DNA of 34,300 nt from Candidatus Angelobacter sp. Gp1-AA117 (GCA_003223515.1 QHVI01000086.1:1-34300), one strand, 5' to 3'. Positions 7,335 through 15,538 are shown, counted from the first letter of the stretch. Numbers and translations are program-made. The notes: generated from the letters alone by a model not told the origin.

Positions 7335-7363
7335 GGCAAGGCATACAGTTGGCAAGGCATACA
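7335..7363 (+). repeat. 13-base direct repeat ahead of the ABC ATPase gene
   Basis: GGCAAGGCATACA occurs at 7335-7347 and again at 7351-7363. Confidence 0.6.
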
Positions 7364-7383
7364 ATAGAGAAACCTGACGCATG

Positions 7384-7411
7384 AACCATGACCAATAACT
7401 AATGAGCAATG
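7384..7411 (+). repeat. Heptamer array overlapping a start codon
   Basis: Units AACCATG, ACCAATA, ACTAATG and AGCAATG follow in 7-base steps. The ATG at 7402 used by the ABC ATPase gene is the end of the third unit. Confidence 0.6.
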
Positions 7412-8229
7412 AGACTTCAGTAGAGGCTGCATCCGCGCTCGCCGTAGAGACCCTGGGACTCACGCGGCATTTTGGCGCAGTTACAGCCGTGGACCAACTG
7501 GATCTCACGATTGCCCCCCGGTCGATTTTCGGCCTGCTGGGGCCCAATGGCGCAGGAAAAACCACGACCATCAAAATTCTTACGACCATGCTTGCCCCCA
7601 GTTCAGGAACGGCGCGCGTAGCCGGTCTTGACGTGCTGAAGAATCCGGTACAGACAAGGAAGGTCATCGGCTACGTTTCGCAGATGCTCTCAGCCGATGG
7701 CGCACTCACCGGATATGAGAACCTGCTGCTGTTTGCCAGAATCTATGGCATTCCGCGGCGCGAGCGGAAAGCGCGAATTGCCGACGCTCTGGAATTCATG
7801 GGATTAAGCGAGTCCGGTAACGTACTGGTGCGAAACTATTCCGGAGGCATGATACGGCGGCTGGAGATTGCGCAATCCATGCTGCATCGGCCGCTGGTGC
7901 TGTTTCTGGATGAGCCCACAGTCGGCCTCGACCCGGTAGCGCGCCATGCGGTGTGGCAGCATCTGCGCGAACTGCGCGAGCGCTTCGGCACAACTATCCT
8001 GATGACGACTCATGACATGGAAGAGGCCGATCGTCTGTGCGAAAACATTGCCATCATGCATCATGGCCGGGTGGCGGCCATTGGTTCTCCTGAATCCTTG
8101 AAAAAACAGGTCGGCCCTGAAGCAGATTTGAACGATGTATTTGTGCACTTTGCAGGAGGTTCACTGGACGATGGCCAAGGCTATCGGGAAAGCGTTAGAA
8201 TCCGGCGCACCGCGCGCCGCCTGGGATAA
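7402..8229 (+). CDS. ABC transporter ATP-binding protein, DrrA-like (ABC-2 exporter)
   Basis: The protein is 275 residues; it powers export by the membrane protein encoded next. It shows Walker A GPNGAGKTT (47-55), signature YSGGM (146-150), Walker B LVLFLDEP (165-172), D-loop GLDP and the switch histidine in TTHD (H204), all intact. It resembles daunorubicin/multidrug-type ATPases (DrrA, CcmA-like). The N-terminal 14 residues precede the usual start of the fold; the ATG sits inside a heptamer repeat and lacks a Shine-Dalgarno sequence, so a later start is possible. The 3' end overlaps the permease gene by 59 bases, indicating coupled translation. The cargo is unknown. Confidence 0.9.
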   Translation: MSNETSVEAASALAVETLGLTRHFGAVTAVDQLDLTIAPRSIFGLLGPNGAGKTTTIKILTTMLAPSSGTARVAGLDVLKNPVQTRKVIGYVSQMLSADGALTGYENLLLFARIYGIPRRERKARIADALEFMGLSESGNVLVRNYSGGMIRRLEIAQSMLHRPLVLFLDEPTVGLDPVARHAVWQHLRELRERFGTTILMTTHDMEEADRLCENIAIMHHGRVAAIGSPESLKKQVGPEADLNDVFVHFAGGSLDDGQGYRESVRIRRTARRLG

Positions 8230-8833
8230 TCAATCTGCTCCTGCCGCTTTCCTGCGGGCTACCCTGGCGCTGGCTGACGTCGAGGTGCGCAAACTTCGCC
8301 GCGACCCCACCGAACTGCTGACCCGCGCCATACAACCTGCATTGTGGCTGCTGATCTTTGGACAGGTCTTTGCCCACCTGAAATCCATTCCTACCGGTTC
8401 GCTCGACTATCTTTCCTTCATGGTTCCGGGCATCCTGGCCCAGAGCGTTTTGTTCATCGCCATTTTTTATGGCATCAATGTCGCCGGTGTGATCGGCTTC
8501 ATTATCCTGGGATCGGCCGTGTTCTCAACTTTCTCGCTGGCCGTTGCCTGCATCGTGAAAACCCGCGAACGCTTCATGGGCATTGGCCAGGTTCTGACCA
8601 TGCCTCTGTTTTTTGCCAGCAACGCAATCTACCCGATTGCCGGCATGCCCGGATGGATGCGGGTGGTTGCCAATGTGAATCCTCTCAGCTACCAGGTAGA
8701 CGCATTACGCTCGCTGATGGTTCGTGGAGGCCAGCCGGTATTCGGCGTGGGCTTTGACGCCATAGTCCTGCTTCTCATTCTCACGGGGTTGGTTCTGCTG
8801 ACCGCCCGCCTTTACCCCAACGTGGTTCAGTGA
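8171..8833 (+). CDS. ABC-2 type permease, DrrB-like, with apparent internal deletion
   Basis: The protein is 220 residues. Start chosen: ATG 8171, 10 bases after AGGAGGT (8154-8160). Family hallmarks are present: RDPTELLTRAIQPALWLLIFG (45-65), FMVPGILAQSVLFIAIFYGI (83-102), VFSTFSL-ACIVKTRERFMG (117-137) and PLFFASNAIYPI (145-156). In homologues as I remember them, about 50 residues lie between the FYGI and VFSTFSL blocks (a cytoplasmic loop with WERD...LLVSPTPR and a membrane helix). Here the two blocks are almost fused, near base 8474, with the frame kept. Total length is correspondingly short of the usual 250-280. It forms an operon with the preceding ATPase. Whether this permease still transports is doubtful. 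Confidence 0.82.
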   Translation: MAKAIGKALESGAPRAAWDNQSAPAAFLRATLALADVEVRKLRRDPTELLTRAIQPALWLLIFGQVFAHLKSIPTGSLDYLSFMVPGILAQSVLFIAIFYGINVAGVIGFIILGSAVFSTFSLAVACIVKTRERFMGIGQVLTMPLFFASNAIYPIAGMPGWMRVVANVNPLSYQVDALRSLMVRGGQPVFGVGFDAIVLLLILTGLVLLTARLYPNVVQ

Positions 8834-8881
8834 CGGAGATACGGAGCGGCAGGCGGCGTTGAAAATGATACCTTTAACGTT

Positions 8882-9835
8882 ATGAACATTGGGCAAGCAC
8901 GCAAGCCGGTACTGAATCCAGCCGAGGAGTTGGAGCACCTTACGCTGGCCGCGAAAATCTCAGGAATTGACGCGGAGATCGTGCTCCCCGGGAGCCGCGA
9001 ACTGGCACGGCCCGGAATGCGGCTTCATTATCTTGACTGGGGTAAGGCCGGCCGCCCGCCAGTTGTTTTTCTTCACGGCGCCGCGCTCAATGCGCACACC
9101 TGGGATGTGGTCTGCCTTTCACTGCGGCAACAGTATCACTGCCACGCGCTGGATCAGCGCGGGCATGGCGAGAGTTCATGGGCGCAGGATGCCGACTATA
9201 GTGGCGATGCTCACCGCGGAGATCTTGAGGCCTTCGTGGACTATCTTGAACTCGATCGATTTGTGCTGGTGGGACACTCCATGGGCGGCTTCAATGCCTT
9301 CAACTACGCCTTCCACCACAGCCACCGGCTTGCCGCTCTGGTCCTGGTGGACGCCGGGCCCTCCATGCTGGCAAAAGGCGCCAAGCGAATCCTCGATTTT
9401 GTTACCGAGACGGCCGAGCTGGATTCTCTCGACCATATTATTCAGAAAGCCATTGAGTTCAATCCTCGCCGCGATCCCCGGCTCTTGCGGCGCAGCGTGC
9501 TGCATAATTTCCGGCAGAATTCGAACGGGAAATGGACCAGGAAGACCGATCTGCGCATGTGGCAAGTCAACCGCGCGCAGGAGCGTGAGCGGCTTCAGCA
9601 GCGCTTCCAGCAGGCTCATCAGATAAGCTGTCCCACGCTCATCATCCAGGGAGGTCTAAGCGAGGTATTCACCAGCGACGACGCCCAACAGCTCGCGCAA
9701 CAGTTCTCCAACGGACAGTACGCGCAGGTGGGCGAGGCAGGGCATACGGTGCAAGGTGATAATCCGCGCGCCCTGGCCCAGGTGCTCTCAGATTTCCTGG
9801 GAAAAGCACACCCAGAAGGCATCAAGCAAACATAA
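8882..9835 (+). CDS. Alpha/beta-fold hydrolase
   Basis: The protein is 317 residues. It has the oxyanion-hole HG (65-66), the nucleophile elbow GHSMGG (131-136, Ser133) and a late catalytic histidine in AGHTVQGD (H288); E261 in GGLSEVF may serve as the acid in place of the more usual Asp. DQRGHGES (91-98) is typical of the family. It should hydrolyse an ester, amide or C-C bond of a small molecule; the substrate cannot be inferred. There is no signal peptide, so it is probably cytoplasmic. It follows the permease gene by 48 bases on the same strand and may share its transcript. The first 40 residues are an extension before the fold. Confidence 0.88.
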   Translation: MNIGQARKPVLNPAEELEHLTLAAKISGIDAEIVLPGSRELARPGMRLHYLDWGKAGRPPVVFLHGAALNAHTWDVVCLSLRQQYHCHALDQRGHGESSWAQDADYSGDAHRGDLEAFVDYLELDRFVLVGHSMGGFNAFNYAFHHSHRLAALVLVDAGPSMLAKGAKRILDFVTETAELDSLDHIIQKAIEFNPRRDPRLLRRSVLHNFRQNSNGKWTRKTDLRMWQVNRAQERERLQQRFQQAHQISCPTLIIQGGLSEVFTSDDAQQLAQQFSNGQYAQVGEAGHTVQGDNPRALAQVLSDFLGKAHPEGIKQT

Positions 9836-9953
9836 ATGTAACGGCCAATTCCTGGATTTCGGATGAATAGGCATAAATTGGCGCTTGGTTTGCTGCGCGG
9901 GCGGTGACTAAAATATTTTGCCCCTCATCTCATCGTGGAGCCGATGTATTGCT

Positions 9954-10334
9954 ATGGCATTGGTCCTTTGCACGGGTGCTGACCCTGCACTCATGGAAAC
10001 TCGACGACTGCTGCTGGAGAAATCCGGCCATACAGTGCTCACTGCCACAAATGAGGATCCACTAAAGACCGCATGTGAGCAAAATGTTATTGATGTGGCT
10101 GTGATCGGGCAAACCATGTCTGTGCGTATGAAGAGGCGCGTATTGTCGCTGGTTCGCACATATTGTCCGGCTGCGCAGGTACTGGAATTGTATGCATCAT
10201 CTACGGGCAGGATTCTGCAAGATGCGGATGCCTGGCTGGAAGTGCCTGCCGATGTGCCGGCAACATTGCCGGAAAAGGTCGCGTCACTCGTTACCCAGGA
10301 ACAGTCCAGGAAAATCTCCAAACCTGCGGTGTAA
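9954..10334 (+). CDS. Receiver-like protein lacking the phospho-acceptor aspartate
   Basis: The protein is 126 residues from ATG 9954; a TTG at 9918 would add 12. The pattern of a response-regulator receiver is visible: an N-terminal strand (ALVLCTGADP), helix 1 (RRLLLEKSGHTVLTAT), and a strand ending VAVIGQTM, where active receivers have V-I-L-D-x-x-M. The aspartate is replaced by Gly (G52) and the acidic pocket is reduced to one Asp (D10). No output domain follows. It probably works, if at all, as a phosphorylation-independent binding module. The call rests on weak pattern similarity. Confidence 0.55.
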   Translation: MALVLCTGADPALMETRRLLLEKSGHTVLTATNEDPLKTACEQNVIDVAVIGQTMSVRMKRRVLSLVRTYCPAAQVLELYASSTGRILQDADAWLEVPADVPATLPEKVASLVTQEQSRKISKPAV

Positions 10335-10338
10335 GATT

Positions 10339-10413
10339 TGGTAGCGCTACCGGGAATCGAACCCGGGTTTTAAGATTGAGAATCTCACGTCCTAACCCCT
10401 AGACGATAGCGCC
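10339..10413 (-). tRNA. tRNA-Glu (anticodon CTC)
   Basis: Read on the minus strand the 75 bases fold as a complete cloverleaf. The acceptor GGCGCTA/TAGCGCT has one G-T end pair; the D-stem is GTCT/GGAC; the anticodon stem is TGAGA/TCTTA with loop TTCTCAA, giving anticodon CTC. The T-arm is CCGGG-TTCGATT-CCCGG. Discriminator A and CCA are encoded. It decodes GAG. Confidence 0.95.
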
Positions 10414-10436
10414 ACTCTGGTGGTGAGACAAGGGTC

Positions 10437-10442
10437 ATTATA
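10437..10442 (-). promoter_or_regulatory. -10 box of the tRNA-Glu gene
   Basis: On the minus strand this is a consensus TATAAT, 23 bases upstream of the mature 5' end. No clear -35 box is seen. Confidence 0.5.
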
Positions 10443-10710
10443 ACAAAGGCACTTTGTTTTTCTCCATCGGCATTCCCCTGCTGAGAGTTGGTAATTGCCG
10501 TAATTGCGGGGGAAAAGAATGCAAAGTCGAAGGACACCTTTGACCAGTGTGATTCCCTGAAGCTCTCATAGAAGGACCTGGCTGGGTCGGCTTGAGTTAA
10601 AATCGCATCAATGCGATAACAGCGCTTGAAGTCATCCATGTTCATGTACTCCTAGCGCTGGTCGACCGAAGAAACTCAATGATAAAGAGGATAAAAGAGA
10701 GACAGTGCAA

Positions 10711-11883
10711 ATGAGAGACTCTTCACCCCATTCGACATCTCGATTCAAAGAACTTCGAATCCAGGGATTCCGACGGCTGGAGGATGTAAGGATACCTCTG
10801 CGTCCACTGTGTGTGATGATTGGTGCTAACGGCACCGGAAAGACTTCTGTTCTGGATGTAATGGCGCTGCTTGCAAGTTCAGCACAAGGCAAGCTCAGCT
10901 CTGCCATAACAGATTTATCGGGATTGGCAAGCATTCTGACTTACGACCACGCAGAAGACCTGAAGCTTGGGATATCGATGGAAGTGCCACATCATGAGCC
11001 GTTGGAATATCACCTGCGCGTCAGGTCCCAAGGTGTTGCATATGTCATTGCAGAAGAAACGCTCAGCCAGCAGCGGAAACCACAGCCGCCGCCATTTCGA
11101 CATATCGATTCTCATGGCCTGGACATCAGGTACTATGAACCTGAGCAGCAGCGATTAGTGCGTCCAAACTGGGAACATAACCCGCTGGAGACATCTTTGG
11201 CCCAGGTGCCAAAGATGTTTCACGAACCCGAAGATCTCCGCAACCGGCTTGCTTCATCCACCTTTTACCATGTGTTGAATGTCGATCCTCGTTCTCCAGT
11301 ACGGCTGCCACAACCCATGCAGCCCGCAACCCTTCCCGGCCGAAACGGCGAGGAATTAGTGTCGTGCCTGTTCTATCTCAGAGAAACTGAACGAGATCGA
11401 TTCGAAGCGAGCGAGGACGCACTGCGAGCGGCATTCCCGCATTTTGAACGCCTGGAATTCCCTCCTGTAGCAGCCGGAACGCTCGCCCTGGCATGGCGCG
11501 AGCGTGGCTTTTCAAAAGCCTTATACATGCATCAGCTTTCTGAAGGCACTCTCCGTTTTTTATGGCTTGCAACTCTTTTGCAGAGCCCTGGCTTGACTGC
11601 TATTACTTTGTTGGACGAGCCGGAGGTAAGCCTTCACCCGGAACTCTTGAGCTTACTAGCTGATCTGCTCCGAGAAGCTTCCAGACGCACGCAATTAATG
11701 GTGGCAACGCATTCAGACCGGCTAATCAGATTTCTTAAGCCGGAAGAAGTGCTTCTCGTAGACCAAACGGAAAATGGAATGAGTAAGCTGACATGGGCAG
11801 ATGAACTTGATCTGGAGGAATGGTTGAAAGATTACTCGCTCGATGAGTTGTGGCGAACTGGGCGTATCGGAGCTCGAATGTGA
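10711..11883 (+). CDS. AAA family ATPase (AAA_21/ABC-like, OLD-related), partner of a DUF4276 protein
   Basis: The protein is 390 residues from ATG 10711 (a GTG at 10705 is also in frame). It is an ABC/SMC-like single-protein ATPase with an N-terminal RFKELRIQGFRRL strand, Walker A GANGTGKTS (38-46), signature-like LSEGTLRFL (276-284), Walker B AITLLDEPEVSLHPE (297-311) and ATHS (332-335). The middle (about 90-250) is a variable insertion. ATPases of this class sit with Toprim-type effectors in phage-defence modules such as PARIS, AbiL and RloAB, and OLD nucleases are related. Its stop overlaps the next gene's GTG by 4 bases, so the two are one unit. It begins about 300 bases from tRNA-Glu. 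A defence role is inferred from architecture. Confidence 0.85.
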   Translation: MRDSSPHSTSRFKELRIQGFRRLEDVRIPLRPLCVMIGANGTGKTSVLDVMALLASSAQGKLSSAITDLSGLASILTYDHAEDLKLGISMEVPHHEPLEYHLRVRSQGVAYVIAEETLSQQRKPQPPPFRHIDSHGLDIRYYEPEQQRLVRPNWEHNPLETSLAQVPKMFHEPEDLRNRLASSTFYHVLNVDPRSPVRLPQPMQPATLPGRNGEELVSCLFYLRETERDRFEASEDALRAAFPHFERLEFPPVAAGTLALAWRERGFSKALYMHQLSEGTLRFLWLATLLQSPGLTAITLLDEPEVSLHPELLSLLADLLREASRRTQLMVATHSDRLIRFLKPEEVLLVDQTENGMSKLTWADELDLEEWLKDYSLDELWRTGRIGARM

Positions 11884-12488
11884 AGATCACAATCCTTGTG
11901 GAGGGAAGAACTGAGATTGCATTCAAACCCCACCTTCGAGCATTTCTCGAGACAAAACTCACGGATCATATGCCTCGTCTCGATTTTTATCCATACGATG
12001 GAAGAATTCCCACACAAGAGAAGCTTCAGCGAATTGTGACGAAGCTCCTTTCAGCAGGGCGTGCGCCTTCTGATGCAGTTATTGCACTGACTGACGTTTA
12101 TACCGGAACAAATGACTTCATGCACGCTGCTGACGCTAAAGCAAAGATGCGCGAGTGGGTTGGCAATATTAATAGATTCTATCCTCATGCAGCGCAATAC
12201 GACTTTGAAGCATGGCTCTTGCCTTACTGGGAGGATATTCAACGGATTGCCGGCCATAATCCAAATGCGCCGCCCGGCCTGCCAGAACGTGTGAATCACC
12301 ATCATCCACTGTCCTATCACATAAGAGAAATTTTTCGAGTAGGGAGATGTCGCGATGACTACTCAAAGCCACGGGACGCCAACCGGATACTTAGAGGCCA
12401 GGATTTATCAATTGCTGCCAGGCAGTGCCCTGAATTACGAGCTTTTCTCAACACCATTATCACACTCAGCGGTGGAATTCTTCTCTAA
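11880..12488 (+). CDS. DUF4276 (Toprim-like) protein, putative effector of the AAA pair
   Basis: The protein is 202 residues. The GTG start at 11880 overlaps the upstream TGA (GTGA), with GGAG 7 bases ahead. ILVEGRTE at 5-12 gives the Toprim-style glutamate E8, ALTDVYTG supplies the acidic position, and QYDFEAWLLP matches the conserved 'EFEALL' block of DUF4276. The fold is related to nucleases and primases that use metal-bound acidic residues. In comparable two-gene systems the Toprim protein is the toxic nuclease held by the ATPase; here that is inference. Composition is lower in GC than its neighbours (25 of 60 bases at 11941-12000), compatible with recent transfer. No third gene follows before the convergent histidine kinase. 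Confidence 0.75.
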   Translation: MKITILVEGRTEIAFKPHLRAFLETKLTDHMPRLDFYPYDGRIPTQEKLQRIVTKLLSAGRAPSDAVIALTDVYTGTNDFMHAADAKAKMREWVGNINRFYPHAAQYDFEAWLLPYWEDIQRIAGHNPNAPPGLPERVNHHHPLSYHIREIFRVGRCRDDYSKPRDANRILRGQDLSIAARQCPELRAFLNTIITLSGGILL

Positions 12489-12549
12489 AGCAATTTTGGT
12501 AGCGTCCCGGCAACCGCCAAGAATGCAAAGAAGCAACTCTGGCGTTTGC

Positions 12550-13947
12550 TTAGGAGCTAAAGATGTCGCCGGCTAATGGCAATATTAGGCAGGCTTCGGC
12601 GCCGGTGCGGTCTTTGCGGTTGGAGAGCTGAAGAGTACCGCCGTGGGCTTCGGCGATCTGGCGGCTCAGGATGAGTCCAATGCCGCTGCCGCCGTGTTTG
12701 GTGGTGAAGAACGGAACGAAGAGATTGTCGCTGTTGAGCAAGCCGTGGCCCTCATCCTGCACGAAGATTTCTACCGTATAGGGATTCGCCCGCCAGCCTA
12801 CGGTTACAGCACCAGGATGACTGGAAGCGGCATCGATGGAGGCATCCACGGCGTTGCGGATCACATTAATCAGCAATTGCTCAAGCTGGTCGGCATCGGC
12901 CTCAATCGTCAGCGGTGGACCGCCTGTGACCATCACCGGCAGGCGTCTTTCCAGCGAGGCGGAGCGGCGCACCAGCTCTTCTACATCCACATTGGTTTTG
13001 GTGGGCGCGGGCATGCGCGCAAGCTGCGTATAGGCCTGCATGAAGCGCCCCAGAGATTCCACGCGATTTTCGATGACCTGCAGTCCCTGCCGCATGTCCT
13101 GGTGCACGTCTTCAGGAAGGCTGGCGCGCTCGGTCAGCGAGGTGAGCGTACCGGCGATGGACTTGATGGGCGCAAGCGAGTTGTTCAGCTCGTGTCCGAG
13201 GACGCGAATCAGGCGCTGCCATGCCTGGCGCTCTTCGGCGCGCAGAGCCCGGCTCATGTCAGAGATGATGAGCAGTTCATGGGGCACGCCGTTCTCGCGG
13301 AAGGCGGCATGGCTCACAGCCCAGCGGCCATGCTTGCCGGGAAAAGTGGCCTCAACTACCTGGGGCGAGGGCGCATCGAGGTAATGGCTCAAGCCCAGAT
13401 CGTGCGCAGTAAGACCGAGAATGCGGGGAGCGATGCGTCCCATGAGTTGCTCACCGGCGCGATTGACGATCTTGAGTTCCTGCTGCTGGTCAAACGTGAA
13501 GACGGCGACGTCGATTTCCATCAGCACTTTTTTGAGCAGCGCCGTGGCCTCCAGCGCGCTGACCTTCTGCTGCTGCATGCGGTCGGCGAGGTTGTTGAGT
13601 TCGAGTGTGAGATCGGAGAGCGAGTCGTCGCGGCTGCCTCCGCGCACGCGAAACGAGAAATCCTCTTCGCGGATGGAAGCCACCATGTTAGCCAGCGTCT
13701 GCAGTGGACGGATCACGTTGCCCTGAAGGATCGAGCCGCCGATAAGCCAGCCGATGAAGATGAACAGGGTAAGAGTCCACTTGAGTTCGCCGGAATAAGG
13801 ACTGATCAGCAGCAGAATTTCCGCAATCACGCTGGCAGGCAGGCTAATCACCAATGCCAGTACCAGGATGAAGCCATCGTAGCTGAGCTTGCGTCGGCGA
13901 GGCGGGCTGTTGTGCCTGGCGAGTTGGCTTTGCGGACTAGAGCCCAT
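12550..13947 (-). CDS. Sensor histidine kinase, NtrY-like
   Basis: The protein is 465 residues. Two membrane helices (about 26-47 and 57-75) with almost no periplasmic loop are followed by a HAMP linker (77-128), a PAS-like domain (135-230) and a HisKA helix with phospho-acceptor H252 in VLGHELNNSLAPIKSI. An ATPase domain follows with a NAVDAS N-box, DEGHGL and GSGIGL. The H-E-L-N-N-S-L-x-P-I form is typical of NtrY kinases. Its ATG overlaps the stop of the regulator gene by 11 bases, so the regulator is translated first and the two are partners. The short sensor loop suggests it reads a membrane or cytoplasmic cue. All catalytic motifs look intact. Confidence 0.92.
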   Translation of the reverse strand: MGSSPQSQLARHNSPPRRRKLSYDGFILVLALVISLPASVIAEILLLISPYSGELKWTLTLFIFIGWLIGGSILQGNVIRPLQTLANMVASIREEDFSFRVRGGSRDDSLSDLTLELNNLADRMQQQKVSALEATALLKKVLMEIDVAVFTFDQQQELKIVNRAGEQLMGRIAPRILGLTAHDLGLSHYLDAPSPQVVEATFPGKHGRWAVSHAAFRENGVPHELLIISDMSRALRAEERQAWQRLIRVLGHELNNSLAPIKSIAGTLTSLTERASLPEDVHQDMRQGLQVIENRVESLGRFMQAYTQLARMPAPTKTNVDVEELVRRSASLERRLPVMVTGGPPLTIEADADQLEQLLINVIRNAVDASIDAASSHPGAVTVGWRANPYTVEIFVQDEGHGLLNSDNLFVPFFTTKHGGSGIGLILSRQIAEAHGGTLQLSNRKDRTGAEACLILPLAGDIFSS

Positions 13948-15334
13948 ACTTTTCCATGCGGCGATAGAGGGCGCTTCGGCTCAGTCCGAGGGCCTCAGCC
14001 GCATGGCTGATATTACCTGAATGGCGGGCGAGAGCTTTCTTGATGAGAAGGTATTCCACCTCTTCCAGGCTCATGTCCTCGATCTTGGCGGAGCTGCCTT
14101 TATCGGTTTCCAGGCCCAGATCGCTGGCCTGAATCTGCTCGCCCATGCTGATCAGCACAGCGCGCTCGACCGCGTGATCAAGTTCGCGTACGTTGCCCGG
14201 CCACAGATGCTCGAGCATGCGCTGCATGGCTGCAGTCTCGAAGCCGCTTATGTGCTTGCGGTAGCGTTCGGCATAAATCTTGAGGAAGTGAGCAGCCAGC
14301 AGCGGAATATCTTCACGGCGCTCGCGCAGCGGCGGAATATGCAGCTCGACGGTGTTGAGGCGGAAGAGCAGGTCGGAGCGGAAGCGGCCTTCAGCGCTTT
14401 CCTGCTTGAGATCGGCATTGGTGGCGGAAAGCACGCGGACATCGACCTTGCGGGTCTTGGAAGAGCCGACGCGCTCCATCTCTCCGGTTTCGAGCACGCG
14501 CAGAAGCTTGGCTTGCTGCTTGAGCGGGACGTTGGCAATTTCGTCGAGGAAGAGGGTGCCGTGGTCGGCGAGTTCGAAGCGTCCCACACGGTCGACGCGG
14601 GCATCAGTGAACGCGCCTTTCACGTGACCGAAGAGTTCGCTCTCAAAGGTTCCTTCAGGAAGGCCGCCGGTGTTCACCGTAATCATAGGACGCGAGGCAC
14701 GCGGCGAGAGCACATGCAGCGTCTGGGCCACAACTTCTTTGCCGGTGCCATGCTCGCCGGTGATCAACACATTGGCGTCACTGGGGCCGATGCGGCTGAG
14801 CAGCGTAAGCAGCGGCTGCATGGCCTTGGATTCGGCGATGAATACCGGACGGTTCTGCGCGCGCAGCAGGTTGTTTTCCGCCTCCAGCCGCTCGGCGCGG
14901 CGGATGATGCGGTGCAGATCCACCTGCGTGCGGATAATGCTGAGCAGGCGCTGGTTGTCCCAGGGTTTCTGGATGAAATCACGGGCGCCCCGGCGCATGG
15001 CCTCCACCGCAAGCTGCACGCTGCCCCAGGCAGTCATCACCACGACAGGCATTTTGCTGTCCACGGCCTGCACACGCGAGAGCAGATCCATGCCTTCCTG
15101 TCCGGAAGTGGTATCGCGCTGGTAATTGAGGTCCATCAGGATAATGTCGAACTCGTTGCTTTGCAGGGCCTCAAGCACGGCGGCGGGATTGTTGGCCGTT
15201 TCGGTGTAAAAGCCTTCAGCCTTGAGCAGCAGGCGCAGGGCCTCGCGCACGTCCTGCTGGTCGTCTGCAATAAGGACGCGAATGCGGTCGCTGGCAGTAG
15301 GCGCGGGGCTTACGAGTTCTTCGGTTTTGGTCAA
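13937..15334 (-). CDS. Sigma-54-dependent response regulator, NtrC family
   Basis: The protein is 465 residues from a TTG start preceded by a G-rich ribosome site. The receiver domain has acidic pocket D24/D25, phospho-acceptor D68 (ILMDLN) and K123. The AAA+ domain has Walker A GEHGTGKE (193-200), Walker B GTLFLDEI, and the sigma-54 contact loop reading GAFTDA (240-245), a frequent natural variant of GAFTGA. A Fis-type DNA-binding helix-turn-helix ends the protein (GNISHAAEALGLSRSALYRR). It should activate sigma-54 promoters when phosphorylated by the overlapping kinase. Its targets may include the adjacent ABC locus, but I found no clear -24/-12 site there. Confidence 0.93.
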   Translation of the reverse strand: MTKTEELVSPAPTASDRIRVLIADDQQDVREALRLLLKAEGFYTETANNPAAVLEALQSNEFDIILMDLNYQRDTTSGQEGMDLLSRVQAVDSKMPVVVMTAWGSVQLAVEAMRRGARDFIQKPWDNQRLLSIIRTQVDLHRIIRRAERLEAENNLLRAQNRPVFIAESKAMQPLLTLLSRIGPSDANVLITGEHGTGKEVVAQTLHVLSPRASRPMITVNTGGLPEGTFESELFGHVKGAFTDARVDRVGRFELADHGTLFLDEIANVPLKQQAKLLRVLETGEMERVGSSKTRKVDVRVLSATNADLKQESAEGRFRSDLLFRLNTVELHIPPLRERREDIPLLAAHFLKIYAERYRKHISGFETAAMQRMLEHLWPGNVRELDHAVERAVLISMGEQIQASDLGLETDKGSSAKIEDMSLEEVEYLLIKKALARHSGNISHAAEALGLSRSALYRRMEKYGL

Positions 15335-15383
15335 TTATCCCCCGGGAAAAATTGTCGTTGTGCTTGCGTTGTTGCGCGCTCGT

Positions 15384-15418
15384 TGGTCATTGATAGCTGC
15401 TAGCTCCTGGCTACTAGC
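15384..15418. repeat. Heptamer array (TNNTAGC-like)
   Basis: Five 7-base units: TGGTCAT, TGATAGC, TGCTAGC, TCCTGGC and TACTAGC. It lies 50 bases upstream of the regulator gene. Confidence 0.75.
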
Positions 15419-15425
15419 TTGTGTC

Positions 15426-15442
15426 GCCCCGCTGGGGCTTTT
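15426..15442 (+). terminator. Terminator-like hairpin with T-tract (plus-strand direction)
   Basis: GCCCC-GCT-GGGGC followed by TTTT has the form of an intrinsic terminator for plus-strand transcripts, but both flanking genes run on the minus strand. It may be part of the repeat cluster or block antisense reading. Confidence 0.35.
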
Positions 15443-15462
15443 GAATCTCTGGGCCCTTGTGA

Positions 15463-15510
15463 CCCACGTCTTCCGACGTGGGCTCAATCATTACGCGCCT
15501 CCGGCGCTCA
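15463..15510 (+). repeat. Double-hairpin repeat, copy 1
   Basis: Stem CCCACGTC/GACGTGGG with loop TTCC, a 12-base linker CTCAATCATTAC, then stem GCGCC/GGCGC with loop TCC. Copy 2 at 16279-16326 has the same spacing and one compensated base pair. Confidence 0.85.
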
Positions 15511-15538
15511 AGGCTCGCTGTTCTACGCTCGATCGTTT

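Noticed and set aside
9844-9882. GCCAATT/AATTGGC inverted repeat as terminator of the hydrolase gene
   Set aside because: Only 7 bp with a 25-base loop and no T-tract.
10385-10645. 86-codon minus-strand open frame
   Set aside because: It overlaps the 5' part of tRNA-Glu and its promoter, matches nothing I know and has no ribosome site.
12643-15403. Two long plus-strand open frames (455 and 460 codons) opposite the kinase and regulator genes
   Set aside because: Antisense frames of GC-rich genes; their translations lack domain motifs while the minus-strand genes show complete HK and NtrC signatures.
15426-15442. Terminator of the ABC ATPase gene
   Set aside because: The T-tract is on the plus-strand side, so it cannot serve the minus-strand gene; kept only as a low-confidence structural feature.
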